64,000 nt of DNA from Acidimicrobiia bacterium (GTDB lineage Bacteria; Actinomycetota; Acidimicrobiia; IMCC26256; JAGNEX01). Under the pieces are notes generated by a model, which was given only the letters and a program-made list of their open reading frames with translations, searched no databases and was not told the origin of the DNA. Of the stretch, positions 1 to 7,928 are shown in pieces. Every line of letters begins with the position of its first letter. Position 1 is the first letter of the stretch. The stretch covers positions 1,146,001 to 1,210,000 of the forward strand of contig JACJWE010000001.1 of assembly GCA_020637365.1 (NCBI GenBank), in the 5' to 3' direction. The translations under genes and the position numbers were made by a program.

Positions 1-146
1 GGGATGAGGTCACACAAGCATTCAGCGATATGTCGCCAGACTTGTTGCGTTTCGGTCCCTCAGATGTGCTCGACCGGGTCGAGCGGCTCGGCGACTTGTT
101 CGCCGACGCTCGCTCGACCCCTCAGACGTTGCCAACCGTTCGCTGA
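1..146 (+). CDS. C-terminal end of an unidentified protein (partial)
   Basis: A reading frame open from the left edge (codons from base 3) runs to TGA at 144-146 and gives about 47 residues with acidic, helical character (it contains the pieces SPDLLRFGPSDVLDRV and LGDLFADARS). Codon use resembles the neighbouring genes (third positions mostly G/C), which is why I treat it as the tail of a real gene. No domain is recognisable from this fragment. The start lies outside the window. Confidence 0.4.
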   Translation, partial: DEVTQAFSDMSPDLLRFGPSDVLDRVERLGDLFADARSTPQTLPTVR

Positions 147-188
147 TATTGGTTGTCGACCGCCCCGAGGCCAGCTCGACGGTCGGCA

Positions 189-407
189 TTACGCGGACAG
201 CAACACCTGGTCGGGAATAGCGCTGTGCCCTGGGGGTGGTTCGGGAGCACCATCGAAATCGTGATCTTCGTCCAGCCACCCACAGCCAGCGCAGAAACCC
301 GGTGCGGTCGGATCGTCGACAAAACTCAAACACGCATGGTAGGAGGCGATGTAGACAACGTTGTCCGCTTCGATCTTGTCCGCTTGGATCGTTGCACCTG
401 TGGTCAT
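189..407 (-). CDS. Small CCCH-type putative zinc-binding protein, copy A
   Basis: A 72-residue protein starting at ATG 407, preceded by GGAG 8 nt upstream, which decides this start over the upstream in-frame ATG. Its second half has Cys-x12-Cys-x2-Cys-Gly-Trp-x4-His (pieces PGFCAGCGW and DEDH). The same spacing occurs in the small protein at 1499-1735 on the other side of ku. The Cys/His pattern suggests a single zinc-binding knuckle; zinc binding is inferred, not shown. I do not recognise a named family. The short length and location beside Ku and ligase make a role linked to DNA-end repair conceivable but unproven. Confidence 0.6.
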   Translation of the reverse strand: MTTGATIQADKIEADNVVYIASYHACLSFVDDPTAPGFCAGCGWLDEDHDFDGAPEPPPGHSAIPDQVLLSA

Positions 408-515
408 GTTCTTTCTCCAAGTGTCGTGCCGGGCGTTGAGCACCGGCGAACGTTTGTTGCCATCACCCTACGAACTGGGTGTGACAACGAAACCTTGGAG
501 CGACGTTCCGAGTCC

Positions 516-1358
516 TCAGTGAGCGACCGCCGACGACGTCGTTTCCGCGTCGGGGGCGACCGCGTTTGGCCCGCCGTTTGCAGCCTTTGACGCAGCGATC
601 GACGCTTCGAGGGCTGCCATCAAATCGATGACCTTGCCTTTGTCATCGTCGCCTGGAGCGGCCGGAACGATCGTCTCACCGGCACGCTTGCGTTCGATGA
701 GCGCGAGGACCTGATCTCGATACTGATCGCCATAAACGTCTGGATTCCAAGGAACGGTCATCGAATCGAGCAGTTGGACGGCCATGGTCTCTTCGGCAGA
801 GGACGGCATCGTCGATTCTTCGTCCTGCCACGCCGGAACCCTGAGCACTTCGTCGGCGAAGCGAAGCGTCTCCAAACACAACACGCCATCTTTGGGGCGG
901 ATGGCCGCCAAATACTCTTTGGTTCGCATGATGATTCGGCCAATCGCAACCTTTTGCTGGCTCTCCATCGTGGTGAGCAACAGCCGGTAGGCCTTGTCGG
1001 TCGGACCGGTCGGCGTGAGGTAGTACGGCTGTTCAAAATAGATCGGATCGATATCGCTTAAGTCGACGAAGGCTTCGATCTCGACCGTATGTGAGGCTTT
1101 GGGCGCAAGGGCCGCAATCTCATCGGGTTCGATCAAGACGAACTCGCCGGGCAGCACCTCGTAGCCCTTCTTGATGTCCTTATGCGCGATCTCTTCACCC
1201 GTGGCCTCGACCACTCGCTTCATCCGTACCCTCGAACCGCTCTCGGCGTCGAGCTGGGTGAAGCGAACATCGTGGCTGCGGACCGCGCTGGACAGTCGAA
1301 TTGGTATGTTGACCAGACCAAAACTGATCGATCCTGTCCAAATGGCGCGGCGCTGCAG
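516..1358 (-). CDS. ku: Non-homologous end-joining protein Ku
   Basis: Bacterial Ku forms a ring homodimer that threads onto DNA double-strand ends and recruits the LigD-type ligase and polymerase. The N-terminal signature AIWTGSISFGLVNIPIRL is readable in frame at about 1346-1293, followed by KRVVEATGEEI and KGYEV, so the gene extends well upstream of the first ATG at 1223. About 280 codons to a possible CTG start at 1358 match the usual 260-300 residue length. The C-terminal tail (about 40 residues, Ala/Ser rich) is low complexity. No ATG, GTG or TTG lies in frame between the upstream stop and the conserved N-terminus. Either CTG is used, or one base is missing and the start is ATG 1384 in the adjacent frame. 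The ligase and polymerase genes follow within 2.5 kb. Confidence 0.9.
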   Translation of the reverse strand: MQRRAIWTGSISFGLVNIPIRLSSAVRSHDVRFTQLDAESGSRVRMKRVVEATGEEIAHKDIKKGYEVLPGEFVLIEPDEIAALAPKASHTVEIEAFVDLSDIDPIYFEQPYYLTPTGPTDKAYRLLLTTMESQQKVAIGRIIMRTKEYLAAIRPKDGVLCLETLRFADEVLRVPAWQDEESTMPSSAEETMAVQLLDSMTVPWNPDVYGDQYRDQVLALIERKRAGETIVPAAPGDDDKGKVIDLMAALEASIAASKAANGGPNAVAPDAETTSSAVAH

Positions 1359-1498
1359 GCACTCGGCTCGGCTCCTCGCCTCATATGCGGCCGACGCACT
1401 CGACCGATGGCTTCATCCTACCGACCCGCCAATTTCCCAACAGCCGTCTTGGAAGCATCCGACTCTCCGGGCGAATGACAATGATGTAAGTTACCGGT

Positions 1499-1735
1499 AT
1501 GCAATTCGACCTACCCCAGCACGCATCCCAGCCAACATCCGGCGCTCACTCTGGTTTTGTGCCCACCGCATTCGCAGGCGGCAGTGATGACGCTGCTCGG
1601 TGCAGCAACTTTTTGGCCAATGCTGAGTTTCCCGAGTTTTGTGAGCGTTGCGGCTGGTTCGAACACGAACACGCGAGCAACGCCAGCGCACGAGCGCACA
1701 TACCTGCGCTGTTGCCGCTCCGCAAAGCCTCGTGA
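1499..1735 (+). CDS. Small CCCH-type putative zinc-binding protein, copy B
   Basis: A 78-residue protein ending at TGA 1733-1735, 27 nt before the ligase ATG, so it is probably co-transcribed with the ligase. It carries PEFCERCGW and HEH and shows the same Cys-x12-Cys-x2-Cys-Gly-Trp-x4-His spacing as the protein at 189-407. Outside that motif the two proteins differ strongly, which argues for a conserved functional core rather than a recent duplication. No clear ribosome-binding site precedes ATG 1499, so the start is uncertain. Function unknown; metal binding is inferred from the motif. Confidence 0.55.
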   Translation: MQFDLPQHASQPTSGAHSGFVPTAFAGGSDDAARCSNFLANAEFPEFCERCGWFEHEHASNASARAHIPALLPLRKAS

Positions 1736-1762
1736 ACCATCCTTTGCCTCCCCATCGACACG

Positions 1763-2752
1763 ATGGAGGCAAAGGTTTCTGTCGCGCCACCGACGGCGGG
1801 AAGCTGGGCGTTTGAACCCAAGTGGGATGGCTTTCGTGCGGTGATGTGGTCCGCTCCGGACCCTCATATCGATAGCCGGTCACAAAAACCGCTCCTCCGA
1901 TATTTTCCAGAGCTCGCGCCAGCGCTGGACCAACTTCCCGCCGGCACCGTGCTCGATGGCGAGATCTTCATCCGCACAGATGATCGGCTCGATTTCGATC
2001 GCCTCTCCGAACGCCTCCACCCGGCGGCGAGCCGCGTCGAACGCCTCTCACGAGAACACCCGGCCGAACTTGCGGTCTTTGACTGTCTGGCCTGGTGCGG
2101 CGCAGACCTGCGTGATGCGCCCTTCGACGAACGCCGCGGCCATGTTCTCGACGCGCTGGAAACACTGGACGCTCCGTGGCACCTGACACCGTCCACCACC
2201 GATCGGGCCAGAGGGCTCGAGTGGTTTGACCGTTTTGAGGCGGCAGGCTGTGACGGCATCGTCTGCAAAGATCGTACCGGGCCGTATCTCTCTGGAAAAC
2301 GGGGCATGATCAAGGTCAAGCATCGCCGTTTCGCCCAGGTGGTCGTCGGCGGCTACCGCCTCCACAAAGACGGCGGGATTGGATCTCTCCTCTTTGGCGC
2401 CTACGACGGCGATGGCGGGCTCCATTTCCTTGGGCACTGCGCAAACTTCACCGCCGAGGAACGAGTCGCCATGCTCCCCCGATTTCAGGCGCTCCACGCG
2501 GAATCGAGCTTCTCTGGTGCACGGGTCCCGGGCGGGCCGAGCAGATGGAACCAGTCCGGTGGCGAATACTTCGCCGTGCAGCCCCTGTTGGTGATCAAGG
2601 TCAGCTACGACCAGATGACCAACGGTCGTTTCCGACATGCTGCACGTTTCGAACAAGCGCTTCCAGAAACGTCGCCGAAGAGTTGCGACCTCGACCAGCT
2701 CGTCCGACCCGCTGGCCCGGGCGTGTCAGCGTTACTCGCCGAAGCCGGCTAG
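1763..2752 (+). CDS. ATP-dependent DNA ligase (LigC/LigD ligase-domain type)
   Basis: A 329-residue nucleotidyltransferase-superfamily ligase that seals nicks using ATP. Visible motifs are the adenylation motif EPKWDG with the nucleophile Lys20, motif III DGEI (65-68), motif IV DGIVCK (164-169) and motif V IKVKH (Lys184, Lys186). They are followed by an OB-fold region of about 130 residues. The domain stands alone rather than being fused to the polymerase domain. It is convergent with that polymerase gene (19 nt between stops) and about 400 nt from ku, which supports a role in end joining. In-frame sequence upstream of ATG 1763 (LPID-like) resembles the usual N-terminus of relatives, but no start codon lies before the preceding stop. 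Confidence 0.93.
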   Translation: MEAKVSVAPPTAGSWAFEPKWDGFRAVMWSAPDPHIDSRSQKPLLRYFPELAPALDQLPAGTVLDGEIFIRTDDRLDFDRLSERLHPAASRVERLSREHPAELAVFDCLAWCGADLRDAPFDERRGHVLDALETLDAPWHLTPSTTDRARGLEWFDRFEAAGCDGIVCKDRTGPYLSGKRGMIKVKHRRFAQVVVGGYRLHKDGGIGSLLFGAYDGDGGLHFLGHCANFTAEERVAMLPRFQALHAESSFSGARVPGGPSRWNQSGGEYFAVQPLLVIKVSYDQMTNGRFRHAARFEQALPETSPKSCDLDQLVRPAGPGVSALLAEAG

Positions 2753-2771
2753 CCAACTGCTGTCATGTCGT

Positions 2772-3788
2772 TCATCCGGCCTCGACTTGAGTTGAGCGGT
2801 GAGCGCGACGCGACGGCTGAACCCGCAGCGGTTCTCCCGGCTGCTTGGGGTAGTGGGGCGGCCAAGGCGCATCACCTCGCCCTTCAGCCTCATGGGTAGC
2901 CGCGAGTTCTAACGCGGCGTCAAGCCGCCCTGCAGACCCCCGCCAACCAACGGTCAGGTCGCCCACCGCCGCCAACCTGTCACCAAAGTTCTGGAGGGTG
3001 AACCGGTCGGGTGCGATGCCTGGCACCTCGTCCCATTCCAATGGAGCCGACACCCAACCCGTCGGACGAATCGAATAGGCGCAGGCGACGGTGCGGTCAC
3101 GGGCATTCTGGTTGTAGTCCAGGAAGACGCCATGGCGTTGTTCTTTCCACCATTCGACCGTCGCCCGCTCATCGCTGTCAGCGACCGCCCGGCCAATGGC
3201 CAGGCATGCGCGACGCACTTGACCAAAGGTCCACTCCGCATCTATCGGCACGATGATATGAATCCCGCGACTCCCCGACGTTTTCGGGAACCCGGTCAAA
3301 CCCAACGACGCAAGAATGGTTCGCGTTCCGAGGGCCACATCGATCACGTCGTCGAATGCCACGCCGTCGGTCGGATCGAGGTCGATCCGCAGCTCGTCTG
3401 GATGATCGGCATCGTCGACGGTGACGGCCCAGGGGTGAAAGTCGATACAACCCATGTGGGCCATCCACACCACATCGGCCTCGTCTCGGGGCACGAACAT
3501 CGCCGCCGTGCGTCCCGTCGGAAACGTCATGATGGCCTGATGTTCGGCGTCGATCTGTGAGGACACCTTCTTTTGGTAGAAGGGTTTGTCACCGACCCCG
3601 TTTGGATAACGCTTCAGAGTGCACGGCCGGTCTCGCACCTGGGAGAGCAGGCCCTCACCACAGCGGACCACATGGTTGACAACGTCCATCTTGGTAGCGC
3701 CGGTGGCGGGAAACATCACTTTGTCCGGGCTCGACACTCGAACCGAACGCCCAGCGATATCTAGTTGGATTGCTGAACTCGCCGCCAT
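2772..3788 (-). CDS. ligD: LigD-type primase-polymerase domain protein
   Basis: A 338-residue archaeo-eukaryotic primase-type polymerase that fills and processes DNA ends during NHEJ. The two metal-binding aspartates are in RIDLDP (Asp136, Asp138), and SGSRGIHI (171-178) is the conserved nucleotide-binding segment. The N-terminal SPDKVMFP and the RYPNGV piece are family hallmarks. In many actinobacteria this domain is fused to nuclease and ligase domains; here it is separate, and no phosphoesterase domain is encoded in the window. It lies 13 nt downstream of the DinB-family gene on the same strand, so the two may share a transcript. Last residues are Arg/Pro rich. Confidence 0.93.
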   Translation of the reverse strand: MAASSAIQLDIAGRSVRVSSPDKVMFPATGATKMDVVNHVVRCGEGLLSQVRDRPCTLKRYPNGVGDKPFYQKKVSSQIDAEHQAIMTFPTGRTAAMFVPRDEADVVWMAHMGCIDFHPWAVTVDDADHPDELRIDLDPTDGVAFDDVIDVALGTRTILASLGLTGFPKTSGSRGIHIIVPIDAEWTFGQVRRACLAIGRAVADSDERATVEWWKEQRHGVFLDYNQNARDRTVACAYSIRPTGWVSAPLEWDEVPGIAPDRFTLQNFGDRLAAVGDLTVGWRGSAGRLDAALELAATHEAEGRGDAPWPPHYPKQPGEPLRVQPSRRAHRSTQVEAG

Positions 3789-3801
3789 CTGAGTCAGCTA
3801 C

Positions 3802-4611
3802 TCACATCACCACGTCGAGCGCGTCGACGATCGCCCGGCCGAGTTCAACGTCGCCGTCGATGATGACAGCGCCAACGGCCTGTTCGCCGGATTTGTCCCA
3901 CCGACCACCGGTCAATCGACCGAAGGCAAACGCGTCACAGGTCAACGTGACCGTCGCGGGTCGGTCGAGATCTGCAACCGCCACCGCTTTGTCAGCGACA
4001 TCGACGTGAACCGTACGTTCCCAGTCGCCGGTGAGCTGGAGTGTCACCGTTGAACCGGTGGGAACACCGGCCCGTTTGCCGACGACATAGGGAAAGCTCG
4101 CCACGGTCCTTTCATAGGCATACTCCGCGGCCGGACCGATCAGATGACCTGGAAGATCTAGCGCTTCCCTGATGTCCTGTTCATGAAACCAGCAGTCAAA
4201 GACCCTGACCTCCATGAACATCCGATAGGTCCAAGGCCCAACAGGTGTCCAGCTATCGGCAGCCATGTCGTCATCGGACATCGAGCGCAACGCCTCGATG
4301 CGAGCGGCGGTGATCGCCCGGAACTCCTCGAGTACCTCTGCACCGCTGAGTGGACGCCTGAGGGCAACAGATGGCTCATTAATCTCGCCGATGCCGTTCT
4401 TGACGTAGTCCGGCGTCGTTGCGTCACACTCCTCGGGCGGATAGCCAGCCAGAAGACGTTCGGTACCGATCATGTGGCTGACGTTGTCCTTGACGGTCCA
4501 ACCAGGAAGCGACGTTGGTGTGGCCCACTGTTCCTCGCTCAGGTCCGCACCCAGCTCGACGATGGACTCCCACACCGTTGCAAGCGCTTCGACGACTGGT
4601 TCGTTTGGCAT
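3802..4611 (-). CDS. DinB/mycothiol-dependent maleylpyruvate isomerase-family protein
   Basis: A 269-residue protein beginning at ATG 4611 with GGAG about 7 nt upstream. The N-terminal half (about residues 10-165) is the four-helix DinB/MDMPI domain, recognisable from LPGWTVKDNVSHMIGTE and CWFHEQDIREAL. The His residues in SHM and WFHEQD are the usual metal ligands. The C-terminal part resembles the SCP2-like domain that often follows. Such proteins belong to the thiol-dependent metalloenzyme family typical of mycothiol-producing actinobacteria; the substrate cannot be read from sequence. It precedes the primase-polymerase gene with 13 nt spacing. Confidence 0.85.
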   Translation of the reverse strand: MPNEPVVEALATVWESIVELGADLSEEQWATPTSLPGWTVKDNVSHMIGTERLLAGYPPEECDATTPDYVKNGIGEINEPSVALRRPLSGAEVLEEFRAITAARIEALRSMSDDDMAADSWTPVGPWTYRMFMEVRVFDCWFHEQDIREALDLPGHLIGPAAEYAYERTVASFPYVVGKRAGVPTGSTVTLQLTGDWERTVHVDVADKAVAVADLDRPATVTLTCDAFAFGRLTGGRWDKSGEQAVGAVIIDGDVELGRAIVDALDVVM

Positions 4612-4673
4612 CTGAGACTCCAGACAGGTTCGATAGCAGGCCCAACTACAGTACCGGCTCCTACACTGCGGTC

Positions 4674-4916
4674 ATGGCGAAACTGCTCCTGTTTGCCCAA
4701 GCGCGCGAAGCCGCAGGTACCGGCCACGTCGAGGCATCGATCTCCGAACTCGAACAACTGACCGCGTGGTGCGCCGACCGTTTCGGTGCGCAGTTTCTCG
4801 ACATTCTCGCCATGTGCTCAATCTGGATCAACGGTGACCCCGCAACGTTCGGACGGACGACCCCGATCGCCGCGACCGATGAAATCGCGATCCTGCCGCC
4901 TGTGTCAGGAGGTTAA
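4674..4916 (+). CDS. moaD: Molybdopterin synthase sulfur-carrier subunit MoaD
   Basis: An 80-residue ubiquitin-fold protein ending in Gly-Gly (PPVSGG). The C-terminal glycine is the site of thiocarboxylation that donates sulfur to precursor Z in molybdopterin synthesis. MAKLLLFAQAREAAG at the N-terminus and the VNGDPA-like WINGDPA segment fit MoaD/ThiS proteins. The start ATG 4674 is chosen because homology begins there; the frame stays open upstream. The codons for the terminal Gly-Gly also form the GGAGG ribosome-binding site of moeA, which begins 4 nt after the stop. The partner MoaE is not in the window. Confidence 0.9.
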   Translation: MAKLLLFAQAREAAGTGHVEASISELEQLTAWCADRFGAQFLDILAMCSIWINGDPATFGRTTPIAATDEIAILPPVSGG

Positions 4917-4920
4917 GACG

Positions 4921-6177
4921 ATGCATTCCGACCCCACTTCGGGCAGCACAGCATTGCCGCTCACACCGTTGAACGAGGTCATCGACATCGTGATGAGCCG
5001 GGTACCGGGGCCACAAACCGAGGACGTGCCGCTGGCTGAGTCGCTGGGCCGCATCCTGGCAGAAGACGTGGTCTCTCAGCGGAGCCTGCCCCCCTTTCGA
5101 TCATCCGCCATGGATGGTTATGCCCTGTGTTGTGGTGGGCACGGCGCTCTTTCTGGTTCGACCTTCGAGGTGCTGGGAACGGTTGCCGCTGGGGCGACGT
5201 TTGGGGACGCGCTCGGGTTGGGGCAGGCGGTCAGGATCATGACGGGGGCACCCGTTCCCCCCAAGGCAGACGTCGTGGTCATGGTCGAACAGACGACGTC
5301 ACACCCTCATCCGGTCAGCGATCGGCCCGACACGGTCGAGATCAACGCCGATGTCGCTCACGGATCAAACATTCGACGCGCCGGCGAAGACATCAAACCG
5401 GGTGAGCTCGTCTTGCATGCCGGCGCTGTTATCGATCCGACGGGGATAGCCGCGGCGGTGAACGCTGGACCGACCTCAGTACCGGTCGGAAAACGACCGC
5501 GGGTCGCCGTGTGCACCACCGGCGATGAACTCGCGGGCGACGGCGAGAAACTTTCGGGTGCAAAGATTCCTGACTCGAACCGCCCCATGCTGCTCGCCGC
5601 TGTCGATGCGGCGGGATGTATCCCCATCGATGCCGGTCGCCTCGGCGACGAACGTGCCACGACCGAACGCGGCATCGCCCGGGCGGTCGCCATGGCCGAC
5701 TTCGTCATCACAACTGGGGGCGTGAGCGCGGGCGACTTTGACTATGTGCAGTATGTACTGGGCGATCTCGGTTGGTCCCAACGGTTCAGGATCGCGATGA
5801 AGCCAGGTAAACCCTTCTCGTTTGCCGTCATCGAGGGCACGCCGGTCTTTGCGCTCCCCGGCAATCCAGTATCGGCCTATGTCGCCTTTGAGCTCCTCGT
5901 CCGGCCCGCGTTGCGCGCCGCCTTGGGCAGCTCTGCGCCGTTCCGCCCGTGGGCACAAGCGCGTTTCGCCGATGATCGCCCTGCTCACCACGATGGCAAG
6001 ACCCACTTCTTGCGGATAGCTTCCCTGTGGGATGACCACGGTCTGCTGGTCAAACCGGTGACGGGTCAGGGCTCACACCAGATGGCTGCCCTATCCCTCA
6101 GTAACGGCATTGCCGCCTTGGAGTCCGGCCGGGACGTCCATGCAGGGGATCTCGTCCCGACCCTTCTCTGGCGGTAG
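4921..6177 (+). CDS. moeA: Molybdopterin molybdenumtransferase MoeA
   Basis: A 418-residue enzyme that inserts molybdate into adenylated molybdopterin. Recognisable elements are LPPFRSSAMDGYA, GEDIKPGE, the ISTGDEL-like CTTGDELAG, PDSNRPML and the nucleotide-binding TTGGVSAGDFD, then MKPGKPFSFA and LPGNPVSA, in the standard MoeA order. The C-terminal domain IV (about 345-418) is complete. ATG 4921 lies 8 nt after GGAGG embedded in the end of moaD, so the two genes form a tightly coupled pair. Confidence 0.95.
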   Translation: MHSDPTSGSTALPLTPLNEVIDIVMSRVPGPQTEDVPLAESLGRILAEDVVSQRSLPPFRSSAMDGYALCCGGHGALSGSTFEVLGTVAAGATFGDALGLGQAVRIMTGAPVPPKADVVVMVEQTTSHPHPVSDRPDTVEINADVAHGSNIRRAGEDIKPGELVLHAGAVIDPTGIAAAVNAGPTSVPVGKRPRVAVCTTGDELAGDGEKLSGAKIPDSNRPMLLAAVDAAGCIPIDAGRLGDERATTERGIARAVAMADFVITTGGVSAGDFDYVQYVLGDLGWSQRFRIAMKPGKPFSFAVIEGTPVFALPGNPVSAYVAFELLVRPALRAALGSSAPFRPWAQARFADDRPAHHDGKTHFLRIASLWDDHGLLVKPVTGQGSHQMAALSLSNGIAALESGRDVHAGDLVPTLLWR

Positions 6178-6275
6178 CCGCTCACAGCACCGACCCGCAC
6201 CCGACGCGTGTCTGCGATCTGAGCGGATCGTACGGCGATTTCCACCCGTTGACCCCGGGTCGTCGCGGTCAGAGG

Positions 6276-6857
6276 TCACCGGTTCCCGTCGAGGTCGACA
6301 CCGGCACGTTCAGCATCATCGGGTGTATCGACATCGGAGAAGGCGCGTACCGTCCCCGGCGCGACGATCTCAACCCAAGCAACATTGAGACGCTTCGTCA
6401 GCGCCATCATCGAACGCTCCCCCATCTCGAGTAGCTCGCCCGCCAAGACGAAGGCCGCTGGTCCATATCGAGCGATCAACGGCTGGGAACGTCCGGCGAT
6501 CGTCGGGATCACCGCATCGCAACCATCGAGATCAACCCCATAGAGGGCACCCAGGTCCCTGGACTCCAGGTGAGGAAGGTCGACGCTGCAGACAAGTGCT
6601 TCGACCGGCGTGGCAGGTGCCGCAACATTCATCGCGTATCGCCAACCATGGTCGATCGCTGCCAGCGGCCCGCGTCCAGCGTCGCTGGTGTAGTCACCCG
6701 ATCCATACGACGGACCGATTTCGATGACACGATCGCACCACGGCGCCATGGCTTGACCCACAGATTCGACCAACGATGTTCCCTCGCGACGCAAGCTCGC
6801 CTTAGGCATCCCCATTCGCGTGCTTCGCCCACCGGTGAGCAGCAGACCGATCCGCAT
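6276..6857 (-). CDS. mobA: Molybdenum cofactor guanylyltransferase-like protein (MobA)
   Basis: A 193-residue GT-A-fold nucleotidyltransferase. The N-terminal LLTGGRSTRMGMPKA corresponds to the MobA signature LAGGxSxRMGxDK that binds GTP. VCSVDLPHLES supplies the Asp-containing metal site, and RSQPLIARY and FSDVDTPDD are further family pieces. It would convert molybdopterin to the guanine dinucleotide form or, if a MocA-like relative, the cytosine form. GAGGGGG 8 nt before ATG 6857 supports the start. It is divergent from moaA with a 62-nt shared upstream region, so the Moco genes here are transcribed in both directions. Confidence 0.85.
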   Translation of the reverse strand: MRIGLLLTGGRSTRMGMPKASLRREGTSLVESVGQAMAPWCDRVIEIGPSYGSGDYTSDAGRGPLAAIDHGWRYAMNVAAPATPVEALVCSVDLPHLESRDLGALYGVDLDGCDAVIPTIAGRSQPLIARYGPAAFVLAGELLEMGERSMMALTKRLNVAWVEIVAPGTVRAFSDVDTPDDAERAGVDLDGNR

Positions 6858-6919
6858 CTCGTAGCCCCCTCGTCGTCGGCCGTCGCTGGTTAGTTCCGTT
6901 CGATCGCTACCATTTCAGC

Positions 6920-7906
6920 ATGGAGACAGGTTGCCTGATCGACCGCTTTGGGCGGATCCACACCGATCTGCGCATTTCGGTCACCGATCGTTGCGATATG
7001 CGCTGTCGATACTGCATGCCCGAGGAAGGTCTCACCTGGTCACCCCGCGGCGATATCTTGACCTTCGAAGAGATAACTCGCTTCGTGAGAGTGCTCGTCG
7101 AGCTCGGATTGGAAACGATCCGTCTCACAGGCGGCGAGCCACTCGTCCGCCATGACCTGCCCGCCCTGATCGGCAACCTCCGGGCCGCTGGCATCTCGGA
7201 GTTGGCTATGACCACCAACGGCGCCACCCTCCATCAGCACGCATCGGCGCTTCGGTCTGCTGGGCTGGACCGCCTCAACGTCAGCTGCGATTCCCTACGC
7301 CGCGAGCGGTTCGCAGAAATGACACGGCGCGACCGCCTCCCCCAAGTCCTCGCGGGTATGGACGCCGCCGAAGCGGCTGGCTTTCCGCCTGTGAAGGTCA
7401 ACGTCGTGCTGATCCGCGGCTGGAACGACGATGAAATTCTCGACTTTGCCGACTTCGCCTATCGCACCGGGCGTACCGTGCGTTTTATCGAATTCATGCC
7501 CGTGGACGCCGACGAGCTGTGGCGCTTCGATGAGGTCGTCTCGGGTGACGATGTGATCCGGACCGTCTCTGAGCGTTACGACCTCGATGTCATCGACCGG
7601 ACACATGCGCCAGCACAGAGCTACAGCCTCGCAGGGTCGACCGGTCGGATCGGGGTGATCACGTCGATGACCGACCAGTTCTGTGGTTCGTGCAATCGAC
7701 TTCGGCTCACCGCTGATGGCCAGTTGCGAAACTGCCTCTTCGGAAACGACGAGTATTCAGTCCGCGACGCGCTACGTTCGGGAGCCACCGATAGCGAGCT
7801 CGCCGACCTGGCAATCGCCTGTGTCCAGGCCAAAAAGGCTCATCACGGGACCGACGAGGTCACTATTTCGCGTCCGACCCGCTCGATGTCCCAGCAGGGC
7901 GGCTGA
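6920..7906 (+). CDS. moaA: GTP 3',8-cyclase MoaA
   Basis: A 328-residue radical SAM enzyme that, with MoaC, converts GTP to cyclic pyranopterin monophosphate, the first step of Moco synthesis. The N-terminal cluster motif CDMRCRYC (Cys-x3-Cys-x2-Cys), the LTGGEPL SAM-binding loop and the C-terminal second cluster motif (FCGSCNRLR followed by a distant NCLF Cys) are all present. The protein ends with Gly-Gly, as functional MoaA does. moaC is not in the window. Confidence 0.96.
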   Translation: METGCLIDRFGRIHTDLRISVTDRCDMRCRYCMPEEGLTWSPRGDILTFEEITRFVRVLVELGLETIRLTGGEPLVRHDLPALIGNLRAAGISELAMTTNGATLHQHASALRSAGLDRLNVSCDSLRRERFAEMTRRDRLPQVLAGMDAAEAAGFPPVKVNVVLIRGWNDDEILDFADFAYRTGRTVRFIEFMPVDADELWRFDEVVSGDDVIRTVSERYDLDVIDRTHAPAQSYSLAGSTGRIGVITSMTDQFCGSCNRLRLTADGQLRNCLFGNDEYSVRDALRSGATDSELADLAIACVQAKKAHHGTDEVTISRPTRSMSQQGG

Positions 7907-7928
7907 TCGGCGTCCGGCATGGGCACAC

